The notes under the pieces: generated by a model
Told to the model about the DNA's origin: nothing
Seen by the model: only the letters and a program-made list of their open reading frames with translations
Database searches by the model: none
Part shown: positions 25,201 through 33,995 of the stretch, piece by piece
How the letters are laid out: each line of letters starts with the position of its first letter
Position numbering within the stretch: the first letter of the stretch is position 1
Program-made: the position numbers and the translations under genes
Source of the DNA: a virus
Length of the DNA: 47,971 nt
Reading direction: 5' to 3' (one strand)
Virus record (IMG/VR): IMGVR_UViG_3300001749_000004
Span: 1-47,971 of that record

Positions 25201-28200
25201 TCCCGAATGGACCAGTTAGTGTACCAGATTTTGCTCCAAACGCATCACAAGAGGATTTGTCTTCCACAGATGTGACACAAGATGAGGTTATCCCAGTCGA
25301 GACCGAAGCAGCCCCAACGGCTGTCGATGAGGAAGTGTCGCCGGAGGCGGACGCTTCCGAAGAGACACAGGCTGCTGAGGAGGTTATTCCTGAGATCGAA
25401 ACCAAGAATGGCTACCTGCAAGGTGATGATGGAGATCTGGTCTTCTATCACGGCACGAATGCCGATTTGAGCGATGGATTCGCTGACAGTGAGAATGGGA
25501 TCTTCCTGACAACTTCTCTGGGAGAGGCTCAACGTTATCGTGATGCTGACAAGGGTCGTGTAATCGAAGCTCGTGTAAAAGCCACACAGGACTCCATCGC
25601 TATCTTCGAAGCAAAAGATGGTGAGAGTGCTCAGGATGTATGGCTGGCTCGTACCAGCGAGCTGAAGGCTGCTGCCAAGGGTAAGGATGGGATCCTTATC
25701 ATCGGTTCCGAGTACACGGATCTCCGTGGAAACCAGAAACAGGATGCCATCTTCGTCGCCTTCGAAGGGGACAAGATCGACATCATCAATCAGGACGCTG
25801 AAGCAGACCTTGTTCCTGCTGTTGTGGAAGAATATCAGAAGCGTCTGGAAGGAAAGAAAACCAAGATTGTCACTGCGACCCATGAAGCCAATCAGGGTAT
25901 GGCGTTCTACTCGCCTCGTCGTGGTGTGATCTCTCTGGATCTGGCTCGTATCCAAGAAGACTTCGAAGCGGGTCTGACATATCTCGACGGCAATGGTGAG
26001 ACCACTTCCGAACAGAAGGCTGTGGTCTTCTCGAACGTCGATGTGGATGCCTTCAAGGTGTACATCCAGAACGGTGGGTTCGAGATGTACCTGAAGTTCA
26101 TCATGGAACATGAGCTTCAACACGCCCGTCAACTGGGTCGTGGTGAAGTGTATCCGAAGGATCTGATGGATCCCAAAGCCATTGCGATGGAACGGGACGC
26201 AAACAATGCTGCCTTCAAAGCCATCGAGTTCACACCTGTGGCTCCTGCTGGAGTTCCGATCAATGAACGTACCTTCGACAACGTAAACCCCAAATTTAAT
26301 GAGGGTTTCCAGAAGCGTCAGAACGAGATCTCGTATGCCGATGGAGATGGCATTCTTTCCATGGTTCAAGAACAACCGGGGACTGAGGGTTATCTGGAGT
26401 TTGTCCGGCTCTACAAGCAGGAGCTGATGGATAAGGCCAATGAACGTCTGGCTAAAGTGAAGACGAACAAGTCTGACACCATGACGGTGAAAGAACGGAT
26501 CCTGGATGGCCAGGATACGACTGAGTATCGTCGGAACAAAAACACCATGATGGTTGATCAGACCACGGGTGAATATGATCAGGATCTGCTCTCCATTGCT
26601 GCTGTAGCAGTTCTCGACTGGTTGTCTGGTGTTCGGTCAACGAACCCTCAGTCGCTGCCTGATACCCTGGAAGACATGAACCTGACTTACGACATGATTG
26701 GGGGCTATGCCAAAGACAAGAAACGCACCACTTACAGCATTCTGAAAGACATCATTCATGGGGTTCCACCTCGTGATGTTGCTGAGACTTTGTCGAAAGA
26801 CATTGTTCGTATGTGGGGTCTGTCAGTGAACCGAGATGCTCCTATGAAGGATGCTCGTGGTGCAATCGAAGGCATGGTTAAAGAGCTTCTGGAGTCCTTC
26901 ATCGAGATGGACACTGGAATGATCACTAAAGTGAAAGTTCCTTACTTCAACACCGAGGCTCAGAAAGTGGTTGAGCAGTCGATGTTCAATGTCTTCCCAG
27001 TGATGAAGATACAAAAAGCTATCGGTCTGGAAGCACAGGATGCTGTCAAGAAGATGCTGGCTCCTGAGCTGGATACCATGCCTTCTATCGGTGCTCCTTC
27101 TCCATTCATCGACAACACACAGGCTCGTGGTGATGTGAAACTCACCAAGCGTGAGAAGAAGACTCTGTCTCGTATGCAGAACCAAGGACATAAATTGGCC
27201 CAAGGTTTGGTCGGTATGGTTGAAGCCCTTGGACTTGATGAGCTGTCCACCTTCCTTGGGAAGAAAGACTCCAGCTTGTTGAATGAACGTCACCCACTGC
27301 GTGCTTCTATCGCTGGCAAGAACCTCTCGATTGAGCGTGATTATCAGGAAGCCCTGAGTGTTGTGAATGCTATTCGTAACTCTGGTTTCACCTTGAATGG
27401 GGAACTGCCCAAGGTATTTTACCGGGTAGGTATCTCCCGTGTTGGTCGTCACCAATTCAAAGGGATCAACCCTCAGAACAACAAGATCCTGCGTGCTCTT
27501 GTGACACCTACTTTTGCTACACTGAACATGGATACTCAGAAGCACAAGAATGCTTTCTGGCTGACTGTTGCTCAGGCTGCTGACATCTCTGGTTTCAATA
27601 AAGTGGAGAACCAAAAGCACAGTTTCCTGTTGGAAAACATTCAGAATGTCTTTTACGAACGCTTCGGTGAAGCTGTTGAGATGGCTGGAGAATACCTGGA
27701 AACAGGTGAGATGGATGGTGCTGCTTTTGTGGCTGCCATGGGTGGCTCTGGTGAAATGCAACAATTGTCTGCTGTCTTTGCTGTTGCAGCTCTGGAGAAG
27801 GCAATCGTTGATGGTACACAGAATGCCTTTGAGACTTCTCTGTCCTTTGAACTGGATGGTAAAACCGATGGTCCGGGCAACATGATGGCCAACTTTGGAC
27901 AGGGTATCCTGACCGAGATGGACTTCAAAAACTTCCAACGTGTTGGGTTCTTTCTGGGAACCAAAGACATGACTCTGAACCGTTTCTACGGTGATGGGAA
28001 TGAGCATGACTTGTATGAGGTGACTTCCCTTCAGGGTCAGTTTGCCATGTACCAAGAGATCGCCAATGCTTCTCCTCAAGAGAAGGAGCGGTTCCATGCT
28101 GTTGCACGTTTCGCTGTTGCTTTTGGTGATCTGGAGACCAATGACAACGGGGACTATATCTTGACTCGTAAGACTTCGAAGAACCCAATGACCAAAACGG

Positions 28201-31200
28201 TCTACGGATCTTCTGAGCGTGGGATCGGTCAAGGTCTTGCTCAAGATATGACGATGAAGATGTATCAGGAACTGATCGCAAATCCTGATGGGATCACCAA
28301 ATATCCTGGTGGGAAAGAGGCTTTTGTTGCTGATTTCCAACTGGTCTACAATACCAAGTTCCCAGCCAATGTGGACTGGAACAAGTCGTATCTGGATGCC
28401 AAATCCATGAAGGACATGACTGATGTTGTGACCAAAACTCTGGGCAAGGTTTTGTCCGACACTGCAAAGAACGTGATCGGTGATGAGATCACCAAGGTCA
28501 ATGACACCTTGGTTCTGATGACTGCGTTCCAGACAGAATTTTTGACTGCCAAATTCGAAGAGCTGCTGAATGCAAAAGTCAAAGATCGAGCTGCCAAGAA
28601 CAAAAGCGAAAAACCTGATCGGACTGCAATCACACAGCGTGAATACGATGAGGTGATCAATGAGATCCGGAAGTTCAGCCCGGTCTACGCCAATGGAATG
28701 CAGACTTTGGACATTGGTTCTCTGACCCAGACTGACAGTGGGATTAAACTCTCCGAGTCTATGACCGGTGGTTTCCAGATGGCTGCTGCCATGGCTTCTC
28801 CTGAACTGGCCGGGGTCAAGGTCATTCCGTATGTGACCCAGGGTCGTGGTGATGCCATGATGATGAACTGGATCTATGGTAGTGAGACTGCTCCAGAGGA
28901 TACCCTTCAGGTGTTCGATGGTATTGATATGCCAATCGACAAGATCTTTGAGTACGCTCAAGACATCAACGCTGCTGTTCTCCAGAACTGGGAAGCAGAT
29001 GTACTGGGTGACATTGTCAATGATGTGACAGGGTTCCTGGACAAAGCTGCTAACGATGGTGAGCTGCTGCTGGCTGCTTGGGAACGTGCATACTCCAATG
29101 CCAAAAAGAAGAAGACCACAGCACCTGCAAAGTCTCCCGAAGAGCTGATCTCTGACATCATCGAGATGCACCGGAAGAACCAAGCACGGAAAACTGTCTT
29201 CAAGAAGATCGGTATCTCCGTCGATCACATGGGTGGATCTGATACAGCATACGTCTCTGGTCCAGATGGTCGTATTTATACCCTTGGACAGATCAATGAT
29301 TTGATCCGTTTGGAGATGGGAGAAGATCTTATTGCCAATCGTGAACAAGATGGCGGTATGTCTTATGATCGTGCAGCACAGGCTGACCAGACAATCGACG
29401 GTGATTTAACCGAGATTGAAGCTGACGCTGTTCAGATCGAAGACAAGCGTGAACCAGTCGAAGGAGAGTTCTCACAACTGGTCATCTCTGATGCAGAAGC
29501 AATCACTGATGGTCTGCTGCGTGAGACCCGGAACAAGAAAGTTCAGGCTGCTGTCCGTATTCTGAAGAAGACCAACCTGAAGACTCGTGTCATCATTGGT
29601 TCACCTAAAGAAGTGATGGATTGGTACGATGCAAACATCGGATCTGATGGGAGTGTTCTCCGTCAGGACAAGAAAGGTATTTATGACCCGGTCAACGATG
29701 TGATGCTGATCACTGACAACAACCATGAGACCTTGGTTCATGAGCTGATCCATGCTGCGACGTTCCAGCAACTGGAAAACTTCTACAATGGAGACCAGAA
29801 ACACGCCGACACGGTGAAGCGTCTGGAGACCCTGGCCCAGGAGTTCATGGATCTGGAGATTGACTCTCCGGCTGCCAACAGTGCCAAAGCTCAAATCATT
29901 GCTCTGCAAGCAAAAGATGATGCTTTCTCGAAAGCTGCTGCACTGAATGAGATGATGGCCTGGACCCTGGCCAACGACTCACTGTCAGAGGCACTGAGCA
30001 AAGAACAGACATCTGTGGTCAAACGTATGGTCAAAGTGCTGAAGGCATTGATGCAGCGTCTCCTGGGCGGTGTGAAGGCTGATATGCTGTCGAATATCTT
30101 GTTCAACACTGAGCTGCTGATTACTGAGGATGCTGTCGTGAAACAAATTGCTCCTCCGGTGGATACTGGTGGTGGTGATGAGCTGACTCCGGGTGCAAAG
30201 AAGTTCACCAACTTCTGGATCGACCTTGCAAAACAACGTCTGGAAGAAGCGAACAATACTCCGGGTCGTCGTTCTGAAAAACTGAGCCAGATCTCAGATT
30301 ACCGGGACAATGCACAGAGTGCTCTGGACACACTGGACTTCGGTGGGTTCACTTTCTCGGCGTACCAAAAGGAAACCTTCAAAGCTATTCACATGGTTCT
30401 GGCCATGGAGATGCGTCTGGACACCCAAAGCTCTGCTGCTCTGAACGGAATGTTCAAGCATGTGACAGATAACTTGACACCTGCTATGTTTGGCCCCACC
30501 AATGAACAGGATCGCTATTCTGCGGTCATGGAGATCTTTGGAGGAACGAAAAATGATGAAGGAGTTTCTGATGCGATTGCAGTTCTACTGGCTCTTAGCC
30601 AAACCTCCCGTGGGTTTCGTGCTGCGATTGATCAGCTACCTGTCCCACAATCTGTCGAAAACGTCAGCGGTGATTCTCTCAATGAGTTTCTGAGTTCGCT
30701 GACTGGGATGCTGATGAACAAAGCTGTCGGTTTAATCGACACCTCTGGGCAGACAGTGTCTGAGACAATGGATGATCTGGCCAACTCAATCCTCAAAGAG
30801 GAGTCCGAGAAGGAGTTCCGTATTCTCTCTGGTTTGATGAACAACATCAACAAAGCGGATGCGTATATGGGTGGTGCTCTGAAACAGATCGCTGGCTACA
30901 CAGCCAAAGCGAATGAAGAAGTTCGTGCCTCAAACCGTTCTAAACTAACGAAAATCTCGGTTGGAGCAATTGCTGCTGCCACTGGTTTCCTCGACCAAGA
31001 TCGTGCTGAGATCCAGGCTGAAGGTCTGAAGCGAGTTACCCATATGGGAACTACTCTGGACTTTGCTATGCCTGTTCGTGAGTTCGTGACCGAGATGATC
31101 GGGACAGATGAGAACAACCGGAATGTTGTGGCTCTGCTGGATGAAGCGACATACGCTGCTTCGTCTGTTCGCCAGAACTACCGGGAAGATCTGCCTGTCA

Positions 31201-33506
31201 TCCTTCAGGATGAGTTCGAGAACCACCCTGATGCTGAACAGTGGAAAGCAACTCACAAGGTCTTGGGTCGCACAGACTTCTCTGCTGTATACGATGAGAA
31301 CCATCCGAACGCTTCCTTCAAAATGTTCAAAGACGAGAACATCATCGACACCAAGATCTCTCAGGCTGAGGCTGCTCTTCGTGCAAACTTTAGCAATGGG
31401 ACTGCCAATGTTGTTCTGGAGAAAGCACAGCAACTGGCTGACTTCATGAATGGCAAAGGTCCGGGTCACATGCTGTGGCGGAATGCCTATGCCATCAACA
31501 TGATGGCTGGTGATTATCAGCCCGGTATGACTGGTGAGATTGATGCTCTGGTTTCCCTGTACGCCATGAAGGGTTCAGATCCTCAGATGCGTCAGGAGAT
31601 CACTCGTATGTATGAGGCTGATCCTCTGGCAATGCAGAACCTCGCTGTCTACCTGAAAGGGCTGAACAAAGAAGAGGACATGAAAACCATCTCTGATGTG
31701 GCCCGTATGAACGGTTACAAAGGGTATGTTCCAGATCTGGGTCAGCAAGGCACCAAGGTGATCATCGCCAAGGATGAGGATCGTCGTGACCTTGAGAAGA
31801 AGGGTTACAAACGTGTTGCTGATGCAACCGCTGATGACTCCTTCTCGTCGATCAAGCGTGGCTATTATGTCACATCAACCAAACAGACTGGCACCTACTC
31901 TCAGGGCGTGATGCAGATCATTCAAGACACCTTCCGTGGTGTTGATGCCACAACTGGTTTGTCAGTGAATGGTGCAACTGCTGGAGTGATCACCGGTACT
32001 GCTGTGGAGATTGTCACAGACAACATGAACCAGATGACTAATGGTCTGGCCGACAATAAGGAAGCCCTGCTGCCTATCTACGATGTGGATGGGGTACTTC
32101 ACTATGAGCGGTACATGAACCCTGACATCATCGAGAAGTTCACAGCTCCAAAGAGCAATCTGGCTTTGATGCTGGGTGCTTGGGCTGGTCGTCAGGTTGA
32201 GGAAAAGTTCTCTCAACAGTACAACTTCCTGCTGATCGACGAACTGAAACGGATCCACGACATTCGTGGTGAAGATGATGATGGTCTGTTCGTGAATCTT
32301 CCAGAGTTGGCTGCCCAACAGAAAGCATGGGACGAAGCAACTGTCGCTGAACGTCGTAAGATGACCAAACCTGATCGGGTCTTCGTCGAGAGCTGGAATG
32401 TGATTTCACCACAAACCAAGCGTTACATCGAAGAAGTGTTTGGCAAAGACGAGTTCTATGTTCGCAAGGACCAAATGAACGTGGCACTGGGCTACCGTGA
32501 TCCATCTGTCGTTGACATGTGGACTGGGAACACTCGTGTGCCTGAAGCTCTTCGTGAGGGCGTACAAGCGATCACTGGTGCTGTCATGGGCAAAGACGCA
32601 ATGAAGGTCATGGCTGGTCTGGAAGGCGGGATACAGGGTGTCGTATCCACTGCCAAGGATCTTATCGTGGTTCGCTCTCTGGTGGTTCCATACATGAATA
32701 CTCAGGCAAACGTGGTGCAGCTCTCAACTCGTGGGATCCCGGTCAAGCAACAGTTCGAAGGGTACAAGAACAAGCTGGCTGAGATCGAACAGTTCAATGA
32801 AAACCGGACTGCCATCATGAAACTGGACACTCGTATCCAGTTGGCTGGGACTGATGCCAACAAGGTCCGTATCCTTGAGGGTCAACGTCAGGTGATCTTG
32901 GATCAGAATGCTCGTATGAGCATTGCTCCATTGATCGAGGCTGGTGCTTACAAGAACATCTCTGAGGGTATCACAGAGCTGGACGTAGACATCACCAGTG
33001 GTCGTGTGGGGGAATGGATCGAGAACCAAGTCAACAAACTGCCGGGTGGGGTTCAAACCGTTGCCAAGTATGGCATCCTGTCCAAGGACACTGCCATCTA
33101 CAAGGGTGCCAATAAGGCTGTGCAGTATGGGGATTTCATCGCCAAGTCGATCTATTACGATCATCTGATCGGCAAAGGCATGAGTCATGCTGATGCGATG
33201 AAATTGGTGAACGAAGAGTTTGTAAACTTCTCTGTTCTGCCGGGACGTACCCGGAGTTATCTCGAAGGAATTGGAGCAACTTGGTTCCTGACCTTTAAGA
33301 TCCGGATCATGAAGATTGCGATGAACCAAGTTCGTGAGAACCCAGCTCGGTCTATGATCCTTGCAGCAACGATTGCTGATTATGGTTCTCCACAGGCAGA
33401 CAACCTTGCCTCGGTCATCGCTGATGATCGTATCGGGTATGCTCTGGGTTGGGAGATGTTGTTTGGATCAGCAGGCTTGAACCCATGGCTCAACCTGTAT
33501 GATTAA
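22251..33506 (+). CDS. giant virion RNA polymerase (N4 gp50-like, 3751 aa) with ART- and metallopeptidase-like domains
   Basis: A T7-type single-subunit RNA polymerase core lies in the middle: SRVGR (residues 1729-1733) with NPQNNKILRALV for the T/DxxGR motif, motif A ELDGKTDG with D1869, motif B R1973-x3-K1977-x7-Y1985-G, and motif C VFDGIDMP with D2223. N4 gp50 (3500 aa) has the same plan: packaged, ejected with DNA, transcribing early genes. Before the core are an ADP-ribosyltransferase-like module (about 1055-1185, VFYHGTNADL) and an HExxH site (H1287-E-L-Q-H1291, Glu in AMERDAN). After it comes a second HExxH (H2497-E-L-I-H2501, Glu in NEMMAW). These resemble modules of phage polyvalent proteins. 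No cysteine occurs anywhere. It is the last gene of the rightward block. Confidence 0.9.
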   Translation: MADEYTPVFDQKMARRMVVAANEGTELADTEFAQDIQTAPYGYLLQKYGQEVADNRRLYTQERAEVHRIKNEDRSGLQIAGDTALAGASGFVNVVGSTVGTGLAIVGAVDEYFDEEKDGISNYAVDYIDTIRRATEWIKSFQSQELADRRGLSGEAAQLDAEDNLAQYEADTADRDATFIDDLAWVGRGFMNNLGRIASDPAVAGDLVAEGLGSLGPSAKIASLASKAVTRTTTFQSAKIANAIAPTQGTRFLAMGAEGVNRAAIAATVGATEASGVYAQTVNEVLGMTHGHLLDVSPEYAEMIENDVDPDDAKTTLAANAGIDAFKTSFPMAASLGIIAGRFEAMPMKSFRGEGFIGGLRQVGAQTLEEGGQGATGQLATNVAIRDTGVDPNRAPGEGVDEALATGMIAGTGMAGVMATPSVFRRPDPKTVFETPEQVQRRIEAEKAGDAYTRRQYDMADNVAQSRMAFLEGKTDPMTEAELNEYEFLLDNSGDPSQVAKAYGLLNEQDQRPAPAAPERSQSPAGKAVSAIASAAATGLDAAQSVGEAAVNSRVGQATINTARDVTNKVVDTATPYVDSANEQVREFNNRPDRKAQSENLSILSNVAQLAETELTTQINANQSDTELNAELGRKSAVQSIVRTPASGPVPATFVSTTPDGSSNLSRVGGILTKLTEKGVRINKMSDGDVLYASQEMQNLRNAIPNLPAAIQAEVKKIIASEDFKNIQKRATRIDLNKTQDESKAITDEVVQETKAVAATNPANVNPVMIGKILEQDDRTDVTAKDIKIMKTAKRIGDAIKSRSEAKVEIQKNENVELSVKPEYRDGKKALPKIPLVEAISRNIVLGSGETRAPSVSEFASQIMQGSQSENGTVELDGVQVPVQNVVEHFGNFAQHMINKVEALNTSYRNRDTNGNGTSESFDNLGSDRKIRPGRTPNGAVQGKAMTYQGASPGGVRFAAEVYQDAVATVGVYNALAEAFPEQFPNGPVSVPDFAPNASQEDLSSTDVTQDEVIPVETEAAPTAVDEEVSPEADASEETQAAEEVIPEIETKNGYLQGDDGDLVFYHGTNADLSDGFADSENGIFLTTSLGEAQRYRDADKGRVIEARVKATQDSIAIFEAKDGESAQDVWLARTSELKAAAKGKDGILIIGSEYTDLRGNQKQDAIFVAFEGDKIDIINQDAEADLVPAVVEEYQKRLEGKKTKIVTATHEANQGMAFYSPRRGVISLDLARIQEDFEAGLTYLDGNGETTSEQKAVVFSNVDVDAFKVYIQNGGFEMYLKFIMEHELQHARQLGRGEVYPKDLMDPKAIAMERDANNAAFKAIEFTPVAPAGVPINERTFDNVNPKFNEGFQKRQNEISYADGDGILSMVQEQPGTEGYLEFVRLYKQELMDKANERLAKVKTNKSDTMTVKERILDGQDTTEYRRNKNTMMVDQTTGEYDQDLLSIAAVAVLDWLSGVRSTNPQSLPDTLEDMNLTYDMIGGYAKDKKRTTYSILKDIIHGVPPRDVAETLSKDIVRMWGLSVNRDAPMKDARGAIEGMVKELLESFIEMDTGMITKVKVPYFNTEAQKVVEQSMFNVFPVMKIQKAIGLEAQDAVKKMLAPELDTMPSIGAPSPFIDNTQARGDVKLTKREKKTLSRMQNQGHKLAQGLVGMVEALGLDELSTFLGKKDSSLLNERHPLRASIAGKNLSIERDYQEALSVVNAIRNSGFTLNGELPKVFYRVGISRVGRHQFKGINPQNNKILRALVTPTFATLNMDTQKHKNAFWLTVAQAADISGFNKVENQKHSFLLENIQNVFYERFGEAVEMAGEYLETGEMDGAAFVAAMGGSGEMQQLSAVFAVAALEKAIVDGTQNAFETSLSFELDGKTDGPGNMMANFGQGILTEMDFKNFQRVGFFLGTKDMTLNRFYGDGNEHDLYEVTSLQGQFAMYQEIANASPQEKERFHAVARFAVAFGDLETNDNGDYILTRKTSKNPMTKTVYGSSERGIGQGLAQDMTMKMYQELIANPDGITKYPGGKEAFVADFQLVYNTKFPANVDWNKSYLDAKSMKDMTDVVTKTLGKVLSDTAKNVIGDEITKVNDTLVLMTAFQTEFLTAKFEELLNAKVKDRAAKNKSEKPDRTAITQREYDEVINEIRKFSPVYANGMQTLDIGSLTQTDSGIKLSESMTGGFQMAAAMASPELAGVKVIPYVTQGRGDAMMMNWIYGSETAPEDTLQVFDGIDMPIDKIFEYAQDINAAVLQNWEADVLGDIVNDVTGFLDKAANDGELLLAAWERAYSNAKKKKTTAPAKSPEELISDIIEMHRKNQARKTVFKKIGISVDHMGGSDTAYVSGPDGRIYTLGQINDLIRLEMGEDLIANREQDGGMSYDRAAQADQTIDGDLTEIEADAVQIEDKREPVEGEFSQLVISDAEAITDGLLRETRNKKVQAAVRILKKTNLKTRVIIGSPKEVMDWYDANIGSDGSVLRQDKKGIYDPVNDVMLITDNNHETLVHELIHAATFQQLENFYNGDQKHADTVKRLETLAQEFMDLEIDSPAANSAKAQIIALQAKDDAFSKAAALNEMMAWTLANDSLSEALSKEQTSVVKRMVKVLKALMQRLLGGVKADMLSNILFNTELLITEDAVVKQIAPPVDTGGGDELTPGAKKFTNFWIDLAKQRLEEANNTPGRRSEKLSQISDYRDNAQSALDTLDFGGFTFSAYQKETFKAIHMVLAMEMRLDTQSSAALNGMFKHVTDNLTPAMFGPTNEQDRYSAVMEIFGGTKNDEGVSDAIAVLLALSQTSRGFRAAIDQLPVPQSVENVSGDSLNEFLSSLTGMLMNKAVGLIDTSGQTVSETMDDLANSILKEESEKEFRILSGLMNNINKADAYMGGALKQIAGYTAKANEEVRASNRSKLTKISVGAIAAATGFLDQDRAEIQAEGLKRVTHMGTTLDFAMPVREFVTEMIGTDENNRNVVALLDEATYAASSVRQNYREDLPVILQDEFENHPDAEQWKATHKVLGRTDFSAVYDENHPNASFKMFKDENIIDTKISQAEAALRANFSNGTANVVLEKAQQLADFMNGKGPGHMLWRNAYAINMMAGDYQPGMTGEIDALVSLYAMKGSDPQMRQEITRMYEADPLAMQNLAVYLKGLNKEEDMKTISDVARMNGYKGYVPDLGQQGTKVIIAKDEDRRDLEKKGYKRVADATADDSFSSIKRGYYVTSTKQTGTYSQGVMQIIQDTFRGVDATTGLSVNGATAGVITGTAVEIVTDNMNQMTNGLADNKEALLPIYDVDGVLHYERYMNPDIIEKFTAPKSNLALMLGAWAGRQVEEKFSQQYNFLLIDELKRIHDIRGEDDDGLFVNLPELAAQQKAWDEATVAERRKMTKPDRVFVESWNVISPQTKRYIEEVFGKDEFYVRKDQMNVALGYRDPSVVDMWTGNTRVPEALREGVQAITGAVMGKDAMKVMAGLEGGIQGVVSTAKDLIVVRSLVVPYMNTQANVVQLSTRGIPVKQQFEGYKNKLAEIEQFNENRTAIMKLDTRIQLAGTDANKVRILEGQRQVILDQNARMSIAPLIEAGAYKNISEGITELDVDITSGRVGEWIENQVNKLPGGVQTVAKYGILSKDTAIYKGANKAVQYGDFIAKSIYYDHLIGKGMSHADAMKLVNEEFVNFSVLPGRTRSYLEGIGATWFLTFKIRIMKIAMNQVRENPARSMILAATIADYGSPQADNLASVIADDRIGYALGWEMLFGSAGLNPWLNLYD

Positions 33507-33511
33507 AAAGA

Positions 33512-33592
33512 AAAGAGGCGTTCATTGGTCTGCTGAATGGGAAACAAACACCCGATCCAGTATCTTCACCTGAACGCCTCTTTCACTTTTTG
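33512..33592. terminator. bidirectional terminator, 13-bp stem with long loop
   Basis: A perfect 13-bp inverted repeat (33512-33524 and 33571-33583, AAAGAGGCGTTCA and its complement) is separated by 46 nt. On + it lies just after the giant gene and is followed by TTTCACTTTTT. On - it is followed by TTTTCTTTTT, so it can stop transcripts from both sides at the meeting point of the two gene blocks. The loop is far longer than usual for an intrinsic terminator. Confidence 0.75.
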
Positions 33593-33728
33593 AAGGAGTT
33601 GGCTCTCCTATTTGAAACAGACCAGCTTCTAACCAATCTGAGTCCACTGTTTCGTAATCCGTCGTGGATTCCTGACCATACCAAATTAAAAGGCTCGCAC
33701 GTCAGGTGCAGCATAACCTCAAAAAAGA

Positions 33729-33787
33729 AAAGCCTCCCCATCAGAGGCACTTGTGACCGAAGTCCTGTACGATAATGGGGAGGCTTT
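33729..33787 (-). terminator. terminator of the middle-gene block, 13-bp stem
   Basis: A perfect 13-bp inverted repeat (AAAGCCTCCCCAT, 33729-33741 and 33775-33787) with a 33-nt loop. On the - strand the stem is followed by TTTTCTTTTTT. It lies just beyond the stop of the small membrane protein gene (33795) and ends the leftward operon. The 140 nt between this and the previous terminator hold no gene I can support. Confidence 0.8.
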
Positions 33788-33794
33788 GATTGTG

Positions 33795-33995
33795 TCAGTC
33801 TGGGGATCCAGGTGAACCTGGGTCATCTTTGTCGAACTCTCTGGTGCAGAACCAAATTACCCACAGCCCCGTGAAAACCATGAGTATTGGTGTCAGTACA
33901 GCAGCGATTGCTGCGACAATGAAGCCCACTGTCGTGATGACGACTGAGCACAAACCAAAGAGAAGGGATAGGCCGATGACCTTTACCCGTCTCAT
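33795..33995 (-). CDS. small two-pass membrane protein (66 aa)
   Basis: Two membrane segments (about residues 6-28 and 32-50, the latter ending VFTGLWVIWF) follow a basic start MRRVK, and a short acidic tail DKDDPGSPGSPD closes the protein. Its ATG overlaps the RusA-like stop by 4 nt, so it belongs to the middle operon as its last gene. The function is unknown; an inner-membrane host-takeover or lysis-timing protein are possible. Confidence 0.6.
   Translation of the reverse strand: MRRVKVIGLSLLFGLCSVVITTVGFIVAAIAAVLTPILMVFTGLWVIWFCTREFDKDDPGSPGSPD

Noticed and set aside
26823-29348. 841-residue open frame on the - strand inside the RNA polymerase gene
   Set aside because: It runs exactly antisense to the polymerase core that carries motifs A to C. 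Its translation shows no motif and an odd His/Leu-rich composition, as expected of the shadow of a biased coding sequence.
33590-33775. 61-residue open frame between the two terminators
   Set aside because: It crosses a terminator stem, has no neighbours in the same direction, and gives a low-complexity product. GAAGGAG precedes a weak start, but nothing else supports a gene.
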